Below are positions 55,736-64,000 of a DNA stretch of 64,000 nt, one piece after another. The DNA comes from Poecilobothrus nobilitatus (lineage: Eukaryota > Arthropoda > Insecta > Diptera > Dolichopodidae), in contig OX352772.1 of NCBI GenBank assembly GCA_947095535.1, forward strand, positions 99,977,956 through 100,041,955. The letters run 5' to 3'. A program made the position numbers and the translations under genes. Each line of letters opens with the position of its first letter. The first letter of the stretch is position 1. The notes under the pieces were generated by a model. That model was not told the origin of the DNA, made no database searches, and saw only the letters and a list, made by a program, of their open reading frames with translations.

Positions 55736-57425
55736 CCCCCTATGTTATATGCTTTTATATTAACTCGTCGGTGTTGGTTTATTTATTTATTTATTTATTT
55801 GTCATTCTGTCACGGTTTTTATTATCTTCGTAATCTGTTAGCAACATTTATAAGTGTTGTATGGTGCAGAGGAAAATGTACATGTTTCAAAAAGGCGCGT
55901 CATTTTCTTCGAATCCAATTCACATGCGACTTTTTTTTTTTTAACTATCTATTCATCAACATTTTTTGAATAAAATATGTATATATTTTGTATATATGAA
56001 TTTAAAACTTACATTTTTATCTCTTATTCATGCATACAAACATACACATTATATTTTTGATCTTTCCTCCTATAATAGTATAATATCGATGTCCATTGCA
56101 CATGGTGTTTTGTATTAATATATTTAGCAAAACACAATACATACATACAATATTTTTATGTATGTTGCTAAATTATTTTGTTTACAACATTTGTTTAGGA
56201 TTTAAATCAAAATTTTTGCTGTCAACATTCTTTAATGCATATTGAATATGCATGGTTAAAAATTAAGATTTTATGTTCTAATATGTTCAGCAAATATTTA
56301 AGTGTTGTATAGTGAAGAGGAAGTGTACAGGTTTTGAAAGTGAGGGTAAAACTGTATTCATCAACATTTTTTTAATAAAATTTTATGTATAATACACACA
56401 ATATATTATTTGATCTTTCCTCCTATAATGATTTAGTTCAATCAATCTTGATGTGCACATGTGTTTTGTATTAGGATTTAGCAAAACAGAAAATATATAG
56501 GTACAATATTTTTATGTTGCTAAATTATTTTGTTTTAAACAAAACATTTGTTTAGGATTAAATCAGAATATTTGTTGTCAACATTCTTTATTGCATAATT
56601 GAATATGCATGGCGTTAAAAATTAATGTTTTATGACCTGTTTTATTTAGGAACATTTATTATGTATATTGTGTACCTATATAGATATATAAAATTTTATT
56701 CAAAATAATTTCAATTGCCAAATTCAAACTACATACATACATAATATTTTTTTTGTATATATAAACATAGTAAAGAATATAATAAAAAGTAAAGATCATT
56801 ACAAAATTATGCTTTTGTGCATTACGCATTATGATTTACAAACAAAATTTTGTCAACACAAAAAATTAAAACTACGTATGAAAGTATGTACATAATATTA
56901 TGTTGAACTAATTTTCTAAATTATTTTGTTTCGCATTTGTTTATAATTTAAATCAAGATATTTGTCAACATTTTTTACTGCATGATCTAATTAAGCGATT
57001 AGGTAGGTAGGTGTTCAAGGTTATATGTTTGTTTGGATATACGATATACTACTAATGCTATACTATAGAAATATACAGTAAAATACATTTATGTACATAT
57101 TATATCATTTTCATACCTACGTGTTAGAAATGTTGCTTCAGCTAAAATTGGATTGTAATATTTATAATCGCAGTATTTTGGTCACAGATATAAAAGAAAC
57201 ACGAACCTCAAATTTCCCAGATTTTTATTTAACCTTATTCCAGCAATTTACTTTTATATTATAACAGTCCAAAATGCTTGCACTAGCAATTCACTTTTAT
57301 ATTATAACAGTCCAAAAAGCTAAAGTTTTGCAAACAATTTTATTTTCTACTTTTTAGGGGGCGAATTCGGTTTTGATAAAAGCATATTTTAAAAAATATT
57401 TTTTTTTTGACATATTATTTTATTT
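55736..57425. mobile_element. AT-rich insert with ~350-bp tandem units inside polymerase B
   Basis: Polymerase reading ends at ~57,425 (SNNK) and resumes at ~55,735 (NPAESS), so the stretch between is an insert. It holds diverged tandem units: GATCTTTCCTCCTATAAT at 56,059 and 56,412 (353 bp apart), GCTAAATTATTTTG at ~56,167, ~56,518 and a variant at ~56,917, and AGTGTTGTATGGTGCAGAGG / AGTGTTGTATAGTGAAGAGG at ~55,853 and ~56,302. A 12-bp inverted repeat, ATATGCTTTTAT, lies near both ends (55,747-55,758 and 57,376-57,387). An (ATTT)n run is at 55,778. The class is unknown. Confidence 0.55.
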
Positions 57426-59410
57426 ATTATTTGATTTAGCATATCTTTTTGAACATTGGCTACCTCCACGAATACTTTGTTTTAAAAAATTAGACATATT
57501 AAAATCGTCACATAACTCTAATTTATTCTACTTTAGTATATTTTAAAAAATCATCCCATGTAAGACCTGGTTAAGTAAAATATTGAGCTGGATCTAAATT
57601 ATAAATTTTGATGCATATTTCCCTAAAATTTTCAAAAACGCCTGTTAGTAAAAAAACATCAGTTTAAGTAGAGTTTCAAAAAATCTTTTAAAATTTGACA
57701 CTGAAAGATATTTCAAACTTTTTTAGCATGAAGATAATCTTCACCTTAACATAAAGTATCAGTCGTCTGATTTTAAAATGTGCAATCTTTTATTAAAGCT
57801 GTGATGAAGTTCTTTCCGCAATCCAATCCTAAAAAAGTTTAAAAAATTGTGTAAGTTTGTTTTTTCATTTATAAGTTGTAAAAACCATACCTGTGAAATC
57901 TTTATATATATTTAAATTATTATCAAATGAACATTTGATATAATAAGAAAAAGCGATAGGAATATATTTTTTAATATTTGTTGTTGATGGAATTTTAGGA
58001 CTAGGTTCATATGTTGAAACAGGTTCCAGCTAACTTTCTGAATCAGCATAAATTACAAATGGAACCCTCATTTTTCTATGCCAATTTTTTAATTTTAAAA
58101 ATTTGTTTTCAGGACTAGGTAACTTGGTAATGATGTTTCTACATTCTTTTTTATAAATTTGTAAATTTTGTTGTGAAGTGAAGCGACATAAACATGTTCG
58201 ACAAAAATAATTATTGTGCCCGTGTTTAGAAAGTTGAGTTTGCACTAATCTCGACAAATTTTTAACTCAAACGTAATGGGACATTTCATTTTTTGTAATT
58301 AAAAGCATTTCAATATGATAATTTTTTATTTCCTTTGTATGGTAGTAGGCTTCAATTATTTTTATAGAATTTTTGAAACCTTTTTCATATCCATATATAG
58401 TGTTATTTCCGGATTAATTCTTTCAAATTCTTTTATATCGTGAAGGGGATATTCATATATGATGAAGGGGAAATTCTAAATTACCAAACCCTAATTGTGC
58501 TACTTTTGCATTATTTAAAATTATTGTCTGTGCCTTTATATTATCAATAGCATAATTTTCACATCTCTGAGGATTTCTAATTGCTCTGTTTTGTAATGCT
58601 GATATTTAACACAACTTGATGTAATATACATCTCTTTTTTTTGTATTAATGCATGCTTTTTTCTCTTCAATTTACTTTGGTAATTTAATATATGCGAACC
58701 TTTTAAAGGTTTGTATTCATTTATATTTATTTCTAAATGAAGTAACTTACTTAAACTCCATCCAGAATCCTTTTCTTAGAATACCCCGGTATTCAAAATC
58801 TTCTCTATCATATTTTCCAATTCAGTTCCTATTTCATGTTCTGCTTGTAAAATTTATTTACTATTAAAAAATTTTACACAAAAAAAATTCCACTTCATCA
58901 TTTTCTGATTTATGAGGCTTTATGTATTCTGCGAATAATTCATTGTTAAATTTAACATTTTGAATTTTAGGAGTTCCTTTTTTAAAAAAATTATTAAATC
59001 ATCCTTTATCATTTCAAAATATTGTACTGCTAATGTTATATCCTGATTTTTATTTTCCAAAACAAAAGTAGCAATCCTTCTTTGAAATCCTTGCCGTGTA
59101 CATTTATTATTACCTTCATAAGGTAATGTTGCTTAATGTTGCTTTCGCTTTATGAGAATTTGTTCGGATATGGTAGTTCCAATATTTTTTAACTACTTCC
59201 ATGCTACATTCTTCATAATATTTGTTTTCAATAAAGCTATTGTTGCCTTTTATTTGCTTTGTTGATGCTGTACTTCCATTTGTATTTTCGGAAATATTTT
59301 TCCTTTCATTATTTTTATTATTATGCACATTTTTAATATGTACTTGAAGATTATCTTTTCTTCCAAAACTTTTATTGCACCTATCAGGTGACAATTCATA
59401 ATTCCTTTTT
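57425..59410 (-). pseudogene. Polinton DNA polymerase B, N-terminal half, right-arm copy
   Basis: Minus-strand mirror of 52,060-54,035: C2H2 finger (59,116-59,394), LSRLVQTQLSKHGHNNYF (58,250), a KNWHRKMRVPFVIYADSES block with exonuclease Asp and Glu (~58,045) and the PGLTWDDFLKYTKVE / RYAKSNNK blocks (57,560-57,430). One frame here (58,030-58,257, 75 codons) runs through the finger and the exonuclease motif without the shift seen in the left arm, so this copy is slightly less damaged. Its orientation agrees with the central and C-terminal polymerase pieces. Confidence 0.8.
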
Positions 59411-59429
59411 TTTCCACTCTACTTTGTGT

Positions 59430-59672
59430 CTGTTAGAAAAGTACAATATTATCATTAATTTTACACAAGCTCTTGATCTACACAATTCTTTAATTGTTAT
59501 ATGAACATATGATTTAATCTAATGGATACTATATATAAATCGTTTTAGTTAATTTTATATTGTATTTTATTCCTTATTCTTGAGTGTGCAGCTGAAGAAT
59601 AAAGACGTATTTAATATATTATAAGTATTATTTACATCACATTATTATTACATCACATAATTAACTTTAACA
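59430..59672 (+). repeat. Copia-type 5' LTR
   Basis: It begins TGTTAGAAAAG, ends CTTTAACA (short TGTTA/TAACA inverted ends) and is 243 bp long, close to the 276-bp LTR of Drosophila copia. The five bases ahead are GTGTC, but the partner target duplication would lie beyond the window. Confidence 0.8.
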
Positions 59673-59689
59673 GGTTATGGGCCCAGGCC
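59673..59689 (+). other. Copia primer-binding site
   Basis: GGTTATGGGCCCAGGCC directly follows the LTR. GGTTATGGGCCCAG matches the copia primer site, which pairs with an internal part of initiator tRNA-Met rather than its 3' end. Confidence 0.8.
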
Positions 59690-59833
59690 ACATGCTTTTT
59701 CGTAATAATAAAAATTATTTTTTTTGTTAAACTAAATAAAAAAAAAAAAAAAAACAGAAAAAATTAGCGATAAAAATTATTAGATTAGTTGCAATTTTTG
59801 GAGAATTTGTTTTTCTAATTGTATAATAATAAA

Positions 59834-60487
59834 ATGAGTGGAAACAATTTTAATATCAAGAAGCTGGATGATCAAAATTATAACACTTGGAAAATTAATT
59901 CAAAAAGTGTTTTAATTTACAACGAGTTATGGGGTTACGTTGATGGAAGCATTGAAAATCCTGGAACAAGTGGTAGTGCTGCACAAGTAAGTGACTGGCA
60001 AGTAAAAGACTCAAAAGCGTTAGCAATAATTACACTGAGCGTGAAAGAAAGTCAGTTATCATATATAGGGAAAGCTGAAAATGCAAAAGAAGCCTGGACT
60101 ATCTTGGAAAAAATTCATGCTTCAAAGGAACCAATAAGGAAAGTAACGAAAGTAACGCTTTATAAGCAACTTTTCAACATGAAAATATCAAAAGATGAAA
60201 CAATATCGTGCCACCTCAGAAAATTTCAACAGAAGTTAGATGAGCTGGCTGAAAGTGGTGTTGTAATTGCTAAAGAATTAAATGCAATAATGCTGCTAAA
60301 TACTCTGCCGAGCGAATTTGAGAGCTTCATAGTAGCAATAGAAGCACGTGACGAGTTACCTGAAATAACCTCATTAAAATCAAAAATCCTCGAAGAAGAA
60401 ATGCGCAGAACACATCCTGAAGAAAATGGAGAACATGAAAATAATAGTGCTTTTATCTCAAGAAGTGCTAAAGAAGGTATACAATAA
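59834..60487 (+). pseudogene. Copia-type Gag N-terminal part
   Basis: It starts at ATG 59,834 (MSGNNFNIKKLDDQNYNTWK). An upstream in-frame extension has no ATG. Blocks AWTILEKIHASKEPIRKVTK, LYKQLFNMKISKDETISCHL and LNTLPSEFESFIVAI are typical copia Gag. The frame ends at 60,487. The zinc knuckle and the rest of the polyprotein follow in another frame, so a frame change of one or two bases near 60,475 separates them. Copia elements encode Gag and Pol in one frame, so this is damage rather than regulation. The same change is present in the left arm. Confidence 0.85.
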
Positions 60488-62150
60488 TAAAAATTTTAAT
60501 AAAGGAAATTTTAATGCAGAATTTAAAAAGTCTAGTGGATTCAATGGAAAATGTTTTGTGTGCGATAATAAAGGTCATAAGGCGTCAAATTGTAGATTTA
60601 AAAAGAAATTTGGTTATAAGAAATCAAATTTTCAATCTGGAAGAGAGGCTGCTATGATTATGGAAACGGGTAAATTTAATAGAAGTGGATGGTGCTTGGA
60701 TAGTGGTACGAGTGCCCACATGTGCAAAGATAAAAGTAAATTCATAAATTTTAATAGAAATCACAGAACAAGTATTCAAACGGCAGGTAGTGAAAAAATA
60801 AATGCTGTAGGAAAAGGTTCCGTAAAAATCGCAACTTTAGATACAGATGGGAATACATTTGATATCACATTACAGGAGGTATATTTTGTGCCTCAACTAA
60901 AACACAATCTAGTTTCAATTTCAAAAATAACCAAACATGGGTATAAAGTATCATTTGAAAACAACTTAGCACTTGTTAAAAATAACAATAATAAAGTTTT
61001 AATTAAAGCGTATAAAAATAACAATATTTACGAAATTGCAACTAAATACGACACTGCTATGTTGTCAACAGAAATTAGCAAAGCTGAAACAAATTTATTA
61101 AAATGGCACCAGGGACTCGGACATTTAAATTTTAATGATATGTAAAAAATGGTTAAGTATAATTTGGTCGATGGTATTAATTTGAATACACATCAAATAA
61201 ATAAAACTTTTATTAATTGTCTTATTTGTAGTAAAGCAAAAATTAGCCAATTACCATATTCACCTGCTACAACAAGAGAAAATCAAATTATTGGAACCAT
61301 TCATTCGGATATATGTGGCCCGTTTAGTGTATCGTCGCTCGGCGGAGCAAAATACTTTACTACATTTATCTGCGACAAATCAAGATTCATAGATATTGCA
61401 TTTTTTAAAAAGAAAAGCGACGTATTTGAAGAATTCCAAAAGTTTAAATTGCGAGCCGAAAAAGAAACGGGATTGAAAATAAAAATACTGAGAACTGACT
61501 ACGCAAAGGAGTATGTATCATCAACGTTAACAAAATACCTGGAAATGAATGGAATAAAACATCAGCTTTCAGTTGAATATTACCCTTAGCAAAGTGGGAT
61601 AGCTGAAAGAGCAAATCGCACAATTTTGGATATGGTCAGATCCATGCTAATACAATTAAATCTACCAAAATCAATATGGACGGAAGCTGTGAACACAGCG
61701 GTATATATAAGGAATCGTTGTCCGTCAGTAATCTTGAACAACGCAACTCCATTCGAAATCAGATACAAGAAAAAACCGAATCTCTTCTTTTTCAAATCAT
61801 TCGGAGCAAGAATTATGGCACTTAATAAAAGACCTGGTAGATCTAAATTGGATACGAAAGGCTACGAATATGTGTTTGTTGCTTACTCACCAGAATCCAA
61901 AGCATACCGGTTGTGGGAACGAAACACAAAAAGTATTATAAAAAGGCGTGATGTCAAATTTTTTGAACACGTTGATGGAAATAATTATACGAATGAATTT
62001 ACAAATATTCCAGCTATACCAGTCAATACAAATGTTGATGAATCGAATTTAATTGATGAAAAGGATGATAGTGACAATGAAACTGATGAATACGAAGATT
62101 GTGAACCAAAAGTGGATATTGACTTATCGCAACAAGCCAAAAATAATGCA
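60488..62150 (+). pseudogene. Copia-type Pol: zinc knuckle, protease, integrase; lost before reverse transcriptase
   Basis: One frame carries CFVCDNKGHKASNCRFKKKF (CCHC), WCLDSGTSAHMC (protease DSG) and the integrase finger WHQGLGHLNFNDM with CLICSKAK. The integrase core follows with HSDICGPFSVSSLGG, LRTDYAKEYVSSTLTKYLEM and GIAERANRT (D-D-E), then FGARIMALNKRPGRSKLDTK. Only two stops interrupt it: TAA at 61,143 and TAG at 61,587 (in the P-x-Q-S-G motif, a Gln codon). Reading ends in the acidic linker at ~62,150, where an (ATTT)n run and a minus-strand LINE begin. Reverse transcriptase, RNase H and the 3' LTR would lie beyond the window if they survive. Confidence 0.85.
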
Positions 62151-64000
62151 GATATTTATTTATTTATTATAACCAAAACAAGGTTTTTACATAACAAATC
62201 TTACGGCTAAAACTTAATAATAACAAGTACAAAATAAAACATGATAAATTCAAATAAAAAAAAAAAAAAAAATTATTACATTGACTTATATGGTAAATTA
62301 CAAATTGCTTACAAAGCAAAAACACAGTTAGATTTGAATTAATATAACTCAGTAGGTAAAAATAAAATAATTTGTACAATATGAAGTGTAATCTAATATT
62401 ATGAAGGTTAAAGTTATTGTGTAAGGTTAGTAACAAATTTTTGTATTAATTTTTGTTTGAAAGTGTTCCTTGATATTTGTGTTGAAAAAAGATTACTGTG
62501 TTTATTGAATGTAATGCAACATCTGTTAATTGGTTCATTTCTTCCATATTCAGTTCTATGAGTATTTTCAAATAAATACTTAGTGTTCCGTGTAACTCTA
62601 ACTTATTGTTTAATTTAAAACTATCTATCAAAAACTGAACGTCAATATTTTTATTTAAAGCGTCAAAAGTAAAACAGGATGAAAGTATCTGCCTGCGTGA
62701 GGATAAAGTTAACATGTTCAATGAATTTAATTTTACATTATAATTAGGTAGCATTGAATAGTCATTAGGGTTATATTGATTTCTCAAAGCAAATAATAGG
62801 AATTGTTTTTGAACAGATTCAATTCTATCGGAATGTATTTGAAATGCAGAATTCCAAACAATGTTGCCGTATTCTAGAATAGATCGTACTAAAGAACAGT
62901 AGAGAGATTTTGTCACCGCTATGTTACTGAATTCTTTAGCTCTTCTTTTAATGAATCCTAACATTTTATTTGCCTTGGAAATCATATGCTCATAGTGAAG
63001 ATGGAAGTTAAGCTTATCATCCAAAAGAATCCCTAGATCGGTCATACTGCTTACCCTTTCTAGAGTTACATTATCAATAGAATAATCGAATAAAATAGTA
63101 GATCTTTTCCGTGTAAAACTAATAGCCTTGCATTTTTGAATGTTCAGCTCTAACTTGTTGGAAAAGCACCATTCTTGCAAAAAATGTAGGTTTGACTGAA
63201 GTAGTGCAACATCAGAAATATTTTTGATAACGTGGTAAATTTTAAAATCGTCGGCAAATGCAATATGTGATACACCCACTAGTTTGGCCGAAAGGTCTGA
63301 AATTAATATATTAAATAGCAGTGGACCTAAATGGCTACCTTGAGGTACTCCTGAAGTAACGGTCACTGTGTTTGATAAAAAACCTTGGAATTTTATATTT
63401 TGAGTTCTATTTGTTAAGTAAGAGTACAGCCATGTAAGAAAAGTACCCGAAATACCTATTGCAACAAGTTTGTTAAGCAAAATAGTATGATCGACACGAT
63501 CAAATGCTTTACTAAAATCTGTGTAAATAGCATCAACTTGGTGCCCATTTTCCATTTCATTAAGAATTTCAGATGTATAAACCAAAAGGTTTGTTGAGGT
63601 AGAACGACCTTTTCTGAAACCATGCTGCTGTTCATTTAATTTTGTGTTAATGATGGGTGTAATTTTGTTTACGACCATTTTTTCGAACAACTTAGGAATA
63701 GTCGATAAAATAGCTATACCACGGTAGTTTTCGACGTGTGCTTTGTCGCCCTTTTTGTGGATGGGAATTAAATAAGACGATTTCCAAGCATATGGGAAAA
63801 CACCTGAAGAAAATGATTTATTAAAAATGAGATGAAGTGGATAAGTCAAATAACTGACATTATTGTATAAAAAAGTCGGCGGGATTAAGTCAGGCCCTAC
63901 ACCTTTTTTAGTATCGATGTTAATGATTGCTTCAAATATTTCATTTTCAGTAAGATATAGATTCGTAGTAATTGAATTTGAGTTATTTGTTTGATTTGAA
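62150..64000 (-). mobile_element. CR1-like LINE inserted in copia, running off the window
   Basis: The 3' end lies at the left, in a short ATAAATAAATAAATATC-type microsatellite (62,148-62,168 on the plus strand as ATTTATTTATTTAT), the usual CR1-type end. A 3' UTR follows to ~62,425 and ORF2 fills the rest to the window edge. It interrupts the copia Pol frame, so it is the younger of the two. Confidence 0.75.
62425..64000 (-). pseudogene. CR1-like LINE ORF2 reverse transcriptase, partial, one frameshift
   Basis: An open minus frame from the window edge shows KKGVGPDLIPPTFL (~63,880), AWKSSYLIPIHKKGD, NYRGIAILSTIPKLFEKMV, QQHGFRKGRSTSTNLLV and IYTDFSKAFDRVDHTILL (motif A Asp kept). It continues with GVPQGSHLGPLLFNI, IAFADDFKIYH (FADD kept), LGILLDDKLNF and LVRSILEYGNIVWN. 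Near 62,610 a frame change separates the C-terminal block (THRTEYGRNEPINRCCITFN) from the main frame. Apart from this it is the least damaged LINE in the window. The endonuclease domain is outside. Elements of this kind copy their RNA at a nicked target. Confidence 0.85.

Larger units (their letters stand above)
40835..59410 (-). mobile_element. Polinton/Maverick DNA transposon, heavily degraded and interrupted
   Basis: Pieces of four hallmark Polinton genes lie in one block: retroviral-type integrase (minus, 40,835-46,455), capsid-region pieces and adenain-like protease (plus, 46,946-48,110), and protein-primed DNA polymerase B (minus, 49,690-59,410). Interruptions are an LOA-type LINE (41,175-46,195), an AT-rich repeat insert (55,736-57,425), an inverted duplication (50,673-55,475) and a copia element that ends the block at 59,430. 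Every gene has stops and shifts, so this is a fossil. The terminal inverted repeats were not found. Confidence 0.8.
55969..60804. repeat. Right arm of the 10.1 kb palindrome (probable source copy)
   Basis: It contains the AT-rich insert, the polymerase N-terminal half in its natural relation to the spacer, the copia LTR and gag. It is the probable original because sequence is continuous at both ends: the insert extends left beyond the arm to 55,736, and copia continues right into integrase. The left arm stops abruptly at both ends. Confidence 0.9.

Noticed and set aside
54036..57425. CRISPR-like or phage-type repeat array
   Set aside because: Units are ~350 bp, diverged and without regular short repeats and spacers; the host is a eukaryote.
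52602..58867. 72-codon frames with FFSSIYFGNLIYANLL present twice in mirror positions
   Set aside because: They are the two palindrome copies of the antisense of the polymerase N-terminal linker. Conservation comes from the duplication and not from selection.

Overview
The window is a strongly AT-rich stretch of insect DNA made almost wholly of transposable-element remains nested in one another. I found no host protein-coding gene and no convincing functional RNA gene. A fly-like (dipteran) host is likely. The evidence is an errantivirus-type LTR element primed by tRNA-Ser, a copia element with the GGTTATGGGCCCAG primer site, and repeats with the TATACCC...GTCCGTCCG signature common in flies. 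The species cannot be named from sequence alone.

Layout. 0-2.5 kb: a decayed Penelope-like reverse transcriptase. 2.6-11.8 kb: two copies of a ~1.27 kb element with 14-bp terminal inverted repeats, the second split by a CR1/Jockey-superfamily LINE ending in poly(A). 12.4-15.8 kb: a repeat with short terminal inverted repeats carrying a ~3 kb array of ~146-bp monomers. 15.8-18.1 kb: two LINE ORF1 pieces in opposite orientation around a 134-bp hairpin. 18.8-28.1 kb: a foldback repeat with a 7.68 kb errantivirus-like element (gag, pol, env, two near-identical LTRs, ATAC target duplication) near its centre. 28-40 kb: at least four broken LINEs (an unassigned LINE, an I-like one with RNase H, a Jockey, and a CR1-like one inside the Jockey). 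40.8-59.4 kb: one decayed Polinton/Maverick with integrase, capsid-region, adenain-like protease and protein-primed DNA polymerase B pieces. It is interrupted by an LOA-type LINE, an AT-rich tandem-repeat insert and a 4.8 kb inverted duplication. 59.4-62.2 kb: a 5' part of a copia element. 62.2-64 kb: a CR1-like LINE on the minus strand.

The most striking structure is a 10.1 kb imperfect palindrome (arms ~50,679-55,485 and ~55,969-60,804, 483-bp spacer). The left arm is an inverted copy of right-arm material (polymerase N-terminal half, AT-rich insert, copia LTR and gag) placed inside the same polymerase gene. It is flanked by a 24-bp direct repeat, with ~10 bp of microhomology at its inner junction. 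This suggests a template-switching event rather than ordinary transposition.

The genes do not form a pathway. They are successive insertions, and their nesting gives a relative order: Polinton first, then copia and the AT-rich insert, then the inverted duplication; the LOA LINE entered the Polinton integrase independently. All gene reconstructions rest on reading conserved motifs by eye; no database search was possible.
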